Below are positions 30,755 through 41,405 of a DNA stretch of 64,000 nt, in pieces (position 1 is the stretch's first letter; each line of letters starts with the position of its first letter). Source of the stretch: Anagrus nilaparvatae. Taxonomy: Eukaryota; Arthropoda; Insecta; Hymenoptera; Mymaridae. The position numbers were made by a program, and so were the translations under genes. The DNA lies in assembly GCA_022575985.1 (NCBI GenBank), contig JAKSXM010000237.1, positions 5,350,501 through 5,414,500 of the forward strand. Reading direction: 5' to 3'. The notes below the pieces were generated by a model. The model saw nothing but the letters and a program-made list of their open reading frames with translations, was not told the origin of the DNA and searched no databases.

Positions 30755-31912
30755 CACGGAATTACCCGTGTCCAGTTAAAAATTGGGTGAGGTAAAAATC
30801 CACCTCCACATGTTGTCGTCCAGTCCATGCCTGCAGATCTGAAGTCAGTCTGCGCGTCCATCGGGCATTTTCCTCTTCGTCTTTTTTCCATCGTTTCTGC
30901 CATTCTTCCACAGAGCTGGAGTGGGCGCGAGTGGATGCCACTTCGCGGTCCTCTACACTATCGTAATTGTATTTCCGCTCCAACGCTAGCAGATCAATGG
31001 GTATGACCGATGCTACTACCTGGATTGCCTCAAGCGATACCGTATGGTACGCTCAGGCGATCCTCAGGGCCGCTTGCCGCTGCACAGACGATATTTTATG
31101 TCTGTGCTTGGCAAATTTGGTGATATCTGCCCAGATCTCAGATCAGTAAAGCAGGACAGATTTGACAACGAACATCAACAATCTTCGCTTCCCGGGTTTG
31201 GGCCCTCCTATTTTGGCCATGAGCCTTGACAAGGAGGATGCGACCGACGTGGCCTTCTCACTCGACCTCTGAAATTGTTCCCAGAAGTTCAGCTTGTTAT
31301 CAAGCAGAACTCCCAGGTACTTAACCGATGTCTTGGCTTGGATCGTGTGAGGGTTTCCACCATCATCGACATTTACATCGATATCCATGGAAATTTTTGT
31401 TCGACGGATCAGCAGTACGATCTCCGTTTTTGGGATCGCGAGCTGGAGCCCGTGCTCGCCCATCCAGAGGTTAATCTGTCTCATGACTAGATTCAACCTC
31501 TCCTGGATTACCTGCATGTCCCTGCCGGTGATGGTCAGGGCCACGTCGTCCGCGTACTTTAACAGGGAAGCTCCTTCTGGGAGGTAAACGCGCGACAGGC
31601 CGTCGTAAAATGAATTCCACAGGTCTGGTCCGAGAACCGAACCTTGGGCAATGCCCGCACTTAGAACCCTCTGTCGCCTGCCGTCAAGCGTGTCATAGAG
31701 CAGTCTCCGGTCCCGTAGGTAGTCCTTTAGTACGTTACCAAGATACCTGGGTATTCGGAAATCGTACTCGAGAGACCGGATCATGTCATCCCACCTGGCC
31801 GAATTGAAAGCGTTTTTGACGTCCAGCGTTACAAGAAGGACGTTTTTGCGAATTGCAGGCCGCTTTTCCCTCTCAGCCTCTACGATATCCACGATATGCC
31901 AGATTAAAAAAA
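30755..31912 (-). mobile_element. R1-clade LINE copy, RT part (split by the BEL insertion)
   Basis: Minus-strand ORF2 fragment. RT motifs are LLVTLDVKNAFNSARW, AGIAQGSVLGPDLWN and YADDVAL (31143-31912), followed after a frame break by the C-terminal region (30762-30983). It is closely related to the copy at 48355-50507. It is cut off at the 5' end near 31912 within the RT, the usual 5' truncation of a LINE. Together with 22905-23304 it forms one 1.55-kb remnant. Confidence 0.88.
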
Positions 31913-32389
31913 CCAAAAAAAATTTTTGAAAAAACCACCCCTATTGACCATGTAAGGGTGGAAATAAGATATTTAGTCAAAGTTTTATATGCAAAATATA
32001 AATTTTGGATCTGAAAAAGCTATTTCATGAACTTTTTATTATTATTTTGTGACATTGAAAGTCTTATCCGTCGTTTTCTCAAAATTTTCGTTTTTCCCCT
32101 TTTCACCCTTCTTTTTCGGGTGTATAGAGGGGTGGTAGGTCAAAACTAACGGCAGATTTGAAAAAAGCATAACATTTTACCTATAGGGAATGATTTTTAG
32201 CCTTCTATAGAATGATTTTCTTAATATTTTCATTGAGTGTCCGTTTACTTCCGCTTTGGCACTAATGGGTTAAACCGGGCGAAAAAAATTGATTACAAAA
32301 ACACGCAAAGTTGCTGAGATTATTGAGCGTCAAACGAAAAAACGATAAATTTACAGGCAAAAAAAAGTTACTTCTACAGCATCACGGCG
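31913..32389. other. Spacer entering the Polinton remnant
   Basis: It starts with 'accacccctatt' type AT-rich sequence and holds no complete gene. From about 32280 a plus-strand reading with KKLLLQHHGGVDKFF resembles the tail of a Polinton gene preceding the PLA2-like ORF, but it is too short to name. No terminal inverted repeat is recognised. Confidence 0.45.
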
Positions 32390-32857
32390 GTGTTGATAAG
32401 TTTTTTTGCAAAAAAGGAAGAAAATAGCGTATTAGATGCGCTAATTGATTTGGTACATTTCGAATTAAATTTTCCGGAAGGCTACGAATTTTGCGGTGCT
32501 GGTACTCACTTGGATCAGCGTTTACAGCAAAGTGATCAAGGCATAAATCCCTTAGTCAAAGCCTGTTTACAACATGACTTAGCTTACAACTTTGATAAGG
32601 ACAGACGCAAAGCTGACCGAATATTAGCCGATAAAGTATTTACGAGGATGTTATCTTTTGACGCCGAACCTGGTGAACAAACCGCTGCTCTCGTATTAGC
32701 CTGCTGCATGGTTTCGAAAATTACGTTCGAAAAATTTTTTGATCGTATACAGAAACTCGTTGGTATCAATAAAAAGAAAAATAAAAACGTTAAAATTGAA
32801 GAAAAAAAGGAAAAAAAATTAAATAAGCAAGCAGAAAAGCAAGAAGCTACAGAGTAA
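32390..32857 (+). CDS. Phospholipase A2-like domain protein of Polinton
   Basis: An uninterrupted frame of 155 codons (apparent start TTG; the true start may lie upstream in another frame). The core FCGAGTHLDQRL then ACLQHDLAY has the calcium-loop-like Gly motif and the His-Asp pair in HDxxY seen in parvovirus-type PLA2 domains. In such viruses the domain sits in or beside capsid proteins and acts on host membranes; the role in Polintons is inferred from that. The C-terminus is Lys-rich (KKNKNVKIEEKKEKK), as for a nucleic-acid or capsid partner. It is among the least damaged genes of this element. Confidence 0.7.
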   Translation: MLISFFAKKEENSVLDALIDLVHFELNFPEGYEFCGAGTHLDQRLQQSDQGINPLVKACLQHDLAYNFDKDRRKADRILADKVFTRMLSFDAEPGEQTAALVLACCMVSKITFEKFFDRIQKLVGINKKKNKNVKIEEKKEKKLNKQAEKQEATE

Positions 32858-32923
32858 TGAAAAAAAAAAAAAAAACAACAAAACAGTAGGTAACATTAGT
32901 GAAGAAAAAAAATAAAGAAAATA

Positions 32924-33927
32924 ATGGAAAGCAAACTGAGAAAATTGTATTACGAGCCTGAGCAAACTTCGGCTTTCGCCGGAGCCTATCATTTATTCCG
33001 AAACACAAAAAGCAAATTCCATAAAACAAAAGTTAAAGATTGGCTGATCGAACAAGATGCCTATAATCAGCATAAATTGGTTAGAAAAAAGTTTCCACGA
33101 CGGACTTACGATGTATCCAATAGATAAGACTGTTTCGAGGCTGATTTGGCCGATTTCCGTTCGATCAAATCATTCAACGATAATTACACTTACACGTACT
33201 CTTTGTTATTGATTGTTTAAGTAAATTTTTGTGGCTCAAACCTCTTAAAGACAAATCAGGCATTTCTGTGGCTACAGCTCTACGCAAAATATTTTCCAAC
33301 AACAGGGATAAATTACCAATTCTTTACCAAACGGACCGTGGCCGTGAATTCACGACTAAGGTCGTACAGGATGTCTTCAAGGATTATAATATTGAATTTC
33401 AATTGATTCGAAACTCAGACGCAAAAGCTGCGCGCGTGATTTAGACAATCAAGCATCGCTTATGGCATTTTTTTACGTACAAAAATACACAGAGATTTAT
33501 TGACGTACTACCGTCTATAGTCCATTCGTATAACAACACGATATATTCAGGCACAAAATTGACTCCAGCGAATGTAAATTTAAATAACGCAGATATAGCA
33601 CGCTTCAATTTGAGAAAAAGATACTCGCTAAAGAGAAAATTACATAAAATACCAAAATTTAACACTGGAGCACTGGTTTGGGTCAGCCGTGCTCCAGAAA
33701 CTTTCCGGAAGGGTTACGAGAGTGGTTGGACTCTTGAAATATCAGAATCGCGCGTGTCCTTGTGCGAGACATCCGCCGGTCTACACGTTGGAGGATCTGG
33801 ATGGCGAAGGCATAGACGGTATATACTACGAGGAAGATCTGTGTCGAATAAAAAAAAACCTTACCGATAATGTTTTCGAAATGGATCAAATTCTGCAAAC
33901 TTAAGGTTGCGGAAAGGCAAAGAAACG
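32924..33927 (+). pseudogene. Polinton retroviral-type integrase
   Basis: The first frame (32924-33127) gives the Polinton N-terminal signature YYEPEQTSAFAGAYHLFR and WLIEQDAYNQHKLVRKKF. Later frames give FEADLADF (first catalytic Asp), LWLKPLKDKSG, QTDRGREFTTK (second Asp) and a degraded Glu region (SDAKAARVI, then a stop), followed by SYNNTIYSGTKLTPANV and a C-terminal barrel-like part. At least two nonsense codons and several frame changes; dead. Confidence 0.82.
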
Positions 33928-34004
33928 TTTTGTTAGCCGGCGTGGATATCCGACAAAGTTTAATTCCTGGATTCTTGCTGCTGAATTGGTTCACATTTAA
34001 GTAA

Positions 34005-34860
34005 ATGCTAAAAATATTAAAAAAAAAAAAAATGAAAAAAAATAAATTCTCCATTATTCTGCCCAGCAACAGCAGCATGAATGTATATCCTGATAATATG
34101 ACGACGCATTTCAGCACGTACCTGCCTCATCAAATTGATTCAGATGGAGAGTGGAGTGTGGCTTTGGCCGAAATTCAAATACCAATGACTATGCATCACG
34201 TCAAGGACAATTCGATCGATAGAAAACCTACTACCCGGTTGCTGCATTTTACTGGAAAAGAAAAAGAGACACCAAAACCGGAGTCGCTACAGCAGAGTTA
34301 AAAATTGAAACCCACATAAGTCCAGGCATTTACAACGATATAGAATCGTTTCTGATGGAATTAAATGCACTGGAATCAGTAAAAAAGCATTTCGCATATG
34401 AAAGCAAACGAGGAGACTTCGTTTCTCTCAAACTGACTTGCGATAAAAACTGCAGAAGCAACTCACTACACACACTAAAAGTCTCCGAAGTCATCAGAAA
34501 AATATTAGGTTTAACGGATTCAACTTACGAGCTACGAGCCCCAGAAAAAGAGCAAGTAACCGCTGAAAGACAAACGAATCTCACGGCAAACATACCCAAC
34601 ATGATAATGATATATTCGGATATTCTTGAACCAAGGATAACGGGTGATGTGCATACCCCGCTATTAAGGAGCATATCTCTCGATGTCGAAAAGTTTGTTT
34701 ATGGATAAGTTAGGGTTAAAAGTTTCTCACCCCCTTCTTACGTTCCCTTATTACACAAGTCTTTAAGATCCATTGAAATTGTCTTGCGCAACCAATACGG
34801 TTCAGCAGTGCCTATTTGATTCCGGTACGTTGACGGTGACGTTGCATTTCAAGCGCGCGG
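34005..34860 (+). pseudogene. Penton-like (minor capsid) protein of Polinton
   Basis: Frames 34005-34301 and 34355-34708 give FSIILPSNSSMNVYPDN, GEWSVALAEIQIP and later MIMIYSDILEPRITGD and PLLRSISLD. This is the arrangement of the Polinton/adintovirus penton (single jelly-roll minor capsid) protein as I know it. A stop and frame change separate the two halves, and a further one follows 34708. It lies between integrase and capsid genes, as expected. Confidence 0.65.
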
Positions 34861-34907
34861 ATTAGTTAAAAAAAAAATCAAAATTGCCCACTACATTAAA
34901 TACTACA

Positions 34908-35356
34908 ACAGTAAAATTGGGAGCGGTGGAAGTGCGTTTAGTACAGGCATAAATCGCGTTTACATTGGAACACTACATCAACGGGGAAGCGGCATTGGCT
35001 CATTTCTTGGCGGACTGTTTCGCAGCATCCTACCTTTATTTACAAGAGGGGCTAAGGTAGTCGGTAAAGAAGCTTGGTGGACCGGTATAAATGTATTGGC
35101 AGGTGTCGCGTTGAACAAAAAACCAGTCAAAGAGTCTCTGCGCATTTATGCACGCGGGTCCGTTGGTAATTTAAAGAGAAAAGCAGAGGATCAGCTAGAT
35201 AAGTATCTAATGGAGGGATCCGGTTATAAATTGAAACATCCGGCTCTAAGCAGTCACTTGCTAAATACACTCGGTACTCTGTGTACAACCGGGCAAGAAA
35301 CAAAACGAAGAAAGAAGAAAAAAAAAGGAAGAATAATTAAAAGGAAAACAAAGTAA
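34908..35356 (+). CDS. Gly-rich pVI-like small virion protein of Polinton
   Basis: The open frame reads GTLHQRGSGIGSFLGGLFRS followed by ILPLFTRGAKVVGKEA, then LKRKAEDQL and MEGSGYKL, ending in a very basic tail (RRKKKKKGRIIKRK). The Gly-rich amphipathic helix plus a GSG-type processing site and basic tail resemble the pVI/pX-like proteins encoded next to the major capsid gene in these elements. The exact start is unclear; coordinates begin where the frame becomes open. Confidence 0.55.
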
Positions 35357-35489
35357 AAAAAAACGGCATAAAAAAGAAAAAAAGTAAAAACAAAAGATAA
35401 AAGATTCAGAAAAAGAAAAAAAACGACAAAAAACGGTCAAGTAAGAATACGTTTTCCGACAGTTTTTCTTAAAATATAAGAAACTCAAA

Positions 35490-36765
35490 ATGGCTTTCCT
35501 GCATACACATTCATGCGAATCGATAAAAAGAGAGTTAAAATTGTTTACCGTACCTTCCACTCAAGTTATCATCGAATCGAGTCATTGGCTTAACTACAAA
35601 CCGATCGCGAGCTTAACAGATGATTGCCCGATAGAATTCAATATTCCGGGTAATGCCGAACAATACCTAGACCTGGCCCATACCATGCTAAGCCTAAAAG
35701 TTACAATCAAAACGGACGAGGACCTAATCGAAGCTGACGCTGCAACTTTGCTACAAATAAAAAACATTGGACCGGTAAATAATTTTATGCATTCGCTTTT
35801 CAGTCAAGTGGAAGTCTCTTTTAACCAAAGAATCGTAGCTCCGCCGGGTAACGGTTATGGTTACCGAGCATACATTGAAAATTTGCTCAACTATGAATAT
35901 TATTCGAAAAATTCGCATCAACAATTTTCGAAAGATTCGCATCTGTCGGTATGACGACACAGCGGGAAAGATCGATGACTTAAAAGACGATAATATTGGT
36001 CTAGAAGGACGACGCATGATGTTAAATGCTAACAAAAGCATAGATATGATTGTTTACTTACACAGTGACGTCTTCAACCAAAACAAGTTCCTGCTCGAAC
36101 GTTGTCGATTTGAAAGTAAGACTAATAAAAGCCCGACGTACATTACGTACATTTGGACGAAGCTACATTACACATACGAAGAGTAAAAATTTCACCGGGT
36201 GTTCTCATCGCACTTGCAAATACATTGTCAAAAACCACGGCAAAGTACGACTTAACCAGAGTCGACGTTAAATCAGTCTTTATTTCGCAAAGGATATTGA
36301 ATCACACGGTAGATTCGGTTATTATAGGTCAGATACCGAAACGCATTATCTTAGGATTTGTATCGAATCGAAGTTTTTAATGGGGACCGAAAACTCAACC
36401 CATTTAATTTCCAGAATTTTAATCTTAACTATCTGTCGATGTACGTAGATGGTGTCCAGGTACCGTCCTCCTCACAACCCGTTTATACCGGCATTAAGGC
36501 GGCTTACGTCGAGGCTTACCATACATTATTCAGCGGGAATGGTATTCATTTCCTTAATTAAGGTAACAGAATCAACAGGTTATCCTATCCAGCAGGATTT
36601 TGCCTCTACGTATTTGACTTGACACCCGACCTATCAGCCAGCGAAGGCCACTGGAATCTCGTATCAAAATAGATGCTTCTCAACAGTGCTTTATCGACTT
36701 TAGTGGTTAAACAACTTTTCAAACAAACAGTCAGATCGGCTAGCCGTATTTTTCATACCGAGTGT
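35490..36765 (+). pseudogene. Polinton major capsid protein (double jelly-roll type)
   Basis: Begins at ATG 35490. The first 155 codons (SELKLF-type start, PIEFNIPGNAEQYLDL, IGPVNNFMHSLFSQVEVSFN and YGYRAYIENLLNYEYY) match the N-terminal jelly roll of Polinton capsid proteins. Frames then change near 35940, 36110 and 36370; the last pieces include LNYLSMYVDGVQVPS and YPAGFCLYVFDLTPDLSA, the conserved C-terminal motifs. Four or more lesions; not functional. Confidence 0.82.
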
Positions 36766-37274
36766 GGATGTCTTTGTAGATATACAGTTTTTTAAGGGTA
36801 TAGAAGACAAGACTTTACCGAAAGAAGTCGCAATAATAGCACTAAACAGCAAATCTCAGTCACACTGGATAATAAAACCTGCATACACCTCTACAAAAAT
36901 ATCATACGACTCCCAAAGACAAAACAATTGGTTAACCCACAACTATTACGGAATAAATTGGCATAACCGGTAAAATTTTTACAAGAAATTTACAGCTAAT
37001 ATAAAAAAAAGCAAGAAAAGTTTTCAAATGTGGTCGTGACAAGGTAATATTTCTACACAAAATCATAGCAAACGAATTTATAAATTTAGAGTTGGAAATC
37101 GATTGCCCATGTTTCCAAAATTTACCTCAGAAAATTTTGTATTGCATACAGCATGCAATAAAATTCAATCACGTGAAATACAGCTGCGCACTTAACAATG
37201 CTGAGCAACTAAAGGCTTGGTTAACTCAAAATTTAAAAAATTTATCTCAAGGGGAAAACACAGTAGACGCATAA
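36764..37274 (+). pseudogene. Conserved Polinton/adintovirus protein of unknown function
   Basis: The first frame gives VFVDIQFFKG, PKEVAIIALN, HWIIKP and NNWLTHNYYGINWH. After a frame change near 37000 the second gives KVIFLHKIIANEFINLE, then IDCPCFQNL and CALNNAEQLKAWL. This DIQ ... C-x-H-like organisation recurs between capsid and protease genes in arthropod Polinton-like loci. I do not know its role. Confidence 0.5.
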
Positions 37275-37276
37275 AA

Positions 37277-37837
37277 ATGAACAGCTTAGAAATTTTGGGA
37301 TTTTTATCTAAGATACCCTCCCACACGGTTGGGGTATTTCCAGCCGACAAGATACCTCGACTCTGAACTAAGTCTGTAGCTTTTGTATTCAACACCCAAG
37401 ACAATTCACTACCTGGCCAGCATTGGGTAGCCGTTTACGTTAATTGCAGAGGAAATGGTTTATTTTTTGACAGCTATGGATTAGCACCATACATAAATCA
37501 CGTTAGACGTTTAAGAAAAAACTGCAAGCGATTCACCTGGAATACAAGACAACTTCAAAGTGCATCATCTAACGTCTGCGGTCAATTTTGCATAATGTTT
37601 CTGAATCACATGACACATGGTTACAAAATGGAGGATTTCTTGAATAATTTTACTTCCGACTTAAAACTCAACGACGAAATTGCTGCGTTATACTTTAACA
37701 AACTTAAGCGTAAAAAAAATTATAAAAGAAACGGCAGAAGAGAGACAAGCATTAATCAGTTAAAAAAGAACTTTGGTAGTGGATCGCACGCTCGCTTCAG
37801 AGTACAATATTGCAACTGTAAAACTTTAGCATTTTAA
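37277..37837 (+). pseudogene. Adenovirus-type cysteine protease (PRO) of Polinton
   Basis: One frame of 186 codons from ATG 37277 with a single TGA at 37364-37366. The catalytic triad is visible: His in PGQHWVAVYV, Asp in FFDSYGLAP and Cys in SNVCGQFCIMFL (Gln of the oxyanion hole included). Enzymes of this family (adenain, Ulp1 fold) mature virion proteins at Gly-Gly/Gly-X sites. The C-terminus has GSGSHARF and a basic stretch. Apart from the one nonsense codon the gene looks well preserved. Confidence 0.8.
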
Positions 37838-37895
37838 AATAAAAAAAAAAGTTTACAATAACGCTTAATTAACAAAATTTACAATAAAAATTAAA

Positions 37896-38547
37896 ATGGT
37901 TGACTCAGGCTCATATAACATCACCGGTATGCTTCAACATTTATTACTTTCAACATTTTATGGGCTCAACAGATCCTACTCTAAAAAAATCTTTATTGGA
38001 TTCGATTTAAACGATACAGAAACGGAGTTTAAATTTATTTTCCGGCTATGTGGCAATAATTTCAATTCTGGGTATCTAGTTATGAATCACAACGACTGGA
38101 AACGCCTGCAAACGTATTTCCCGAATATTTATGAGTATTTACAAGGAAAAAATATGAAAAACAGTGACCAAACTTTAGAAAACGAAGATTTTACCATAAA
38201 ACTGAATTACAGCTACTACGATAAAGTTATAAAAATATCCAGCGAAGAAAAGAAACCAGACAATAAAAAATTCAAAGTAAGTCTAGTTTTAAAAAAAGTT
38301 AGTTTCTATACTTTAAAAAATTTATCATACGTAATTAACACCAAGTTCGATCAACTGAATGCAAAAAGAACCTATTTCTTTCTATAAAAAGACAAATTCA
38401 TTGATTATATTTCTGAATAATTGAATGCATCCGAAAAAAATATCATTTCGCAAATAAATATCAAAGATATAAAACTTCTATGCAACGAATTTGATAAGAA
38501 AGTCACCGAAAATTTCAAACAAGAGCTAGAACAAATAATCGCCTGAA
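37896..38547 (+). pseudogene. Unknown C-terminal gene of the Polinton remnant
   Basis: ATG 37896 opens 163 codons; the same frame continues past two in-frame TAA codons (38385-38387 and 38421-38423) to 38547, making a gene of about 216 codons with two stops. The protein has IFIGFDLNDTETEFKFIFRL and a Lys-rich middle. Not recognised; position right after the protease suggests it belongs to the element. Confidence 0.4.
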
Positions 38548-39279
38548 TTAGAGCCTTCAAGTCTCAACGTTTCGCATCTTTTCTTAACAGAACTTTATGC
38601 ATTGAATTTCGATTATTTGATAAGTACCATATGTAATAAGCTAGATTTGTAATATCTTATTTAATTGTATTTCTTAATTTTTTTTTAAATCAATTGATAT
38701 GTATCTTTCAATAATAATATAAATATTTACTTCAATAAAATATTCACTAGTATTTTAATAATTATATAAATTTTAGATATATAAATATTTACCTATTTAG
38801 ATACATAGGTACATACAACTATATCATTTGTATCAATAAATAACCAAAAATTAAAAATTAAGCTTATTTCTTTCAGAAACCTAACACCAATCATCAATAA
38901 ATTCCTAATTCATTGTCATAATTAAAATTAATCATAATTTCTTTTTTATTCAAAAAAGTAAGCAAAAAATAAAAAAAAAATAAACAATTGTCAGCAAAAA
39001 AAAGCAATGCAGAAACTATGAACCACATTTCTTACATCGAGCCATGAGTCATATGCATACCCAAAATCGCTTCAAAAAAAAAAAAAAGTGGTTTATAATA
39101 TTATAATAACTACTATTATCATTTTTCATCATAAATACACGAAATACAATTTTTAGAAAAATGAACCTCTTCCGAGTTATAGCGCAAGAAAAAGTGTGTT
39201 TTTCCAAAAAAATTAAAAATTTTTAAAAGTTTTTTTAAGTTTACTTAAAAACTGGTAGTATTACAAAAAAAATTATATA
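38548..39279. other. AT-rich, no gene
   Basis: Simple AT-rich sequence with short poly(A) runs. No ORF, no recognisable repeat terminus. The right end of the Polinton remnant must lie in or before it. Confidence 0.6.
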
Positions 39280-39668
39280 TTGCTAATGGCTAATACCATG
39301 TGAAACGTACGTTGACCTCCAGTTGGGGTCTTCCGATTGGGCTGTTATTTTGCACAGGTAATTATATATATAAAATGCCCTCACTCCCCAAATTTTTTTG
39401 TAAAATCTTTTGCAGCCGTTTCTGTGAATTTTTGAAAATTGGGACCGATTTTAAAGCTCTCAGCCACCAAATTTTTCTTCATTATATAAAAGTATGAAGA
39501 AATGTTAAAAATATTATTAAAAAACGGTTTCGATCGGAAAGTTTTCCTGGCTATTTGAATTTTCGTACCGTTTTTTAAATTTTTCACGTGGAAACCCCGA
39601 AAATTGGAAACTGTGAGCCACACCGGCTGTAGCTCATAACTTACAACCTGTCACTTCAAATAACTTTA
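39280..39668 (+). repeat. Dispersed repeat, left copy of an inverted pair
   Basis: About 390 bases are the reverse complement of 58303-58702. Landmarks shared: 'ccatgtg.aacgta.gttgacctcca', 'gattgggct', 'tgagcc.cacccggctgtagctcata' type strings and 'cacttcaaataactt'. Non-coding. The pair brackets 19 kb of nested elements. Confidence 0.75.
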
Positions 39669-39991
39669 TTAGAACCGATTTTATATATAAAATTTATCAT
39701 GAAATAAATTTTTTTTTAACCCCTTTAAACCTTTTCTATTGATATATATAGTCAATTCTACGAAAATAGACTTTTTATAAGAAACTATTAATGTAATTCT
39801 TAATGAAAATGACCTAATAGGAAAACAAATATCTGGAATTTTGAAAAATCAAATTTGGGTGGATTTCGTTTGTTAAAATATGTCACCTTACTAATTTTTA
39901 TGGTTCTAGATTAAAAACTTTTGAAATAGCAGCTGTTTTTTCAATTAAAAATATTTTCAAATTTTTAAAGAAAATCTGAGTAAATTTTCTA

Positions 39992-39994
<3 letters not shown>

Positions 39995-40069
<75 letters not shown>
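39995..40069. repeat. (ATT)n microsatellite
   Basis: About 25 uninterrupted ATT/TTA units immediately upstream of the R1-clade element that starts near 40070. It may have served as, or grown from, the insertion site. Confidence 0.9.
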
Positions 40070-40070
<1 letters not shown>

Positions 40071-41087
40071 CTTTATTGAGGAAGGAGGAAGGTAGTTCAG
40101 GCCACCTTATCCAGGTTGAACTACAATCAAAGATACTGGATATAGCTTTCTGGAACAACTGAGGCTGCCCTATAAACGGGTCCTATGCCTTGCTTTTCTC
40201 TGTGGGACACGCAAATTGCTGACCCAATGCACTTTCATTGATTATGCCGCAGATAGCTCATAGCTCTCTGGAATAACCGAGGCTGCCCTATAAACCGGGT
40301 TTATGTCTTGCTTTTCCTTTGTGCATCCTTAATAAAAGTGCTGCAGCTCGCTATCCTTAAGTATCTCTGAGGAATCGGCACACCAAAAGGGGCTCCAAGG
40401 TCTTCTCCAAATTTAAGTGCGATATAAGCCATATGCGAGGTCGCCTTAGGCCTTATGTATATGGCTCTTAGCATGGGAGATTTCCACCTTGAGCACAGCG
40501 ACGCAGCCGATTAAAGGTTAGTTGCAGGCTCCGCTAAACTATGACTGGAGGTTATTATTTTCTGGTTTAGTAATGTGTGAAGGTAAACCTCGGAGCTAGG
40601 AAGACTTCGGCCTTTCTGGATGGGCGTGGCAAACCTAAGGAACTCTAGCTGTGTTTTGAGGAAACTCATGACACAGCTAAATGTGTTTGTCTACACACAT
40701 GCACGGTATGGACAGTATGCCGTGCGGCGCGACCCGTGAGTGCCAAAAGAGGATCCTGGATGGGGAAGCGAGCTGTCTGGTTGCGTGCCGAGCAACCTGA
40801 ACCATCTTTGGCCTCTGCTGACGCAAGACGGGAGGTGGGGTTCTCTGCAGCCGGAGCCCATCATTAACGGCTTGGCGATGCTGCCGGTATGTACCCAAGC
40901 TGCTGGAGGACTCTAAATTTCCGAAGCGAATTATGCTTTTATTCGTGGAGGAATGGGAGAAGCAAGGTAGTGCAAGTGCATGCCGTCAGCTATATCCTCT
41001 GTGATGCAAACAGTCTGCATGTCAGCTGCCCAGAATGTGAGGGGTCGAAGGAGGCCGTTGCACATGGAGCGATGAATTCTTAATGAA

Positions 41088-41405
41088 ATGAAAATGTCTG
41101 AAAAAAACATAAACAAAAGCGCGAATCAAAAGGATAAGAATATCCAAGATCCTTCTACACAGGACATGGACTGTGAAATTGTAGATGGAGACCAAGAAAG
41201 CGATATTGTTCAGGCGACTTTTGCCAGTACTTCAATTGGCAAAAACGTCACAAACCTGAACAGATGTCATGCGACCATCGAGAAGTTCTATGATGAGATG
41301 CTTACTTGCGTTGAACAGATGGAGGATAAGATTAAAAAGCAGACTAACATTTCGATGGTAATCCAAGATGGTGTTAGGCTGTTCAAGAATAATCTAAGCA
41401 TGTTG
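41088..41405 (+). pseudogene. R1-clade ORF1, N-terminal remnant
   Basis: ATG at 41088. About 105 codons: polar, acidic N-terminus (KSANQKDKNIQDPSTQDMDC) and a short coiled coil (FYDEMLTCVEQMEDKIKKQ). The zinc-knuckle part expected in R1-type ORF1 is missing; similarity passes directly into endonuclease sequence near 41405, marking an internal deletion of at least 1 kb. Confidence 0.55.

Larger units (their letters stand above)
32280..38547 (+). mobile_element. Decayed Polinton/Maverick (adintovirus-like) element
   Basis: Eight consecutive plus-strand genes or remnants match the Polinton set: PLA2-like, integrase, penton-like, pVI-like, major capsid, conserved unknown, cysteine protease and unknown. 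Most carry frameshifts or stops. Protein-primed DNA polymerase B and the packaging ATPase are not found, and typical elements are 15-20 kb, so at least half is missing. It is an old integrated copy, not an active virus. Confidence 0.85.

Noticed and set aside
32280..38547. A replicating DNA virus contig or current infection
   Set aside because: Multiple stops and frameshifts, no polymerase or ATPase, and embedding in repeat-rich host DNA mark it as an old integrated copy.
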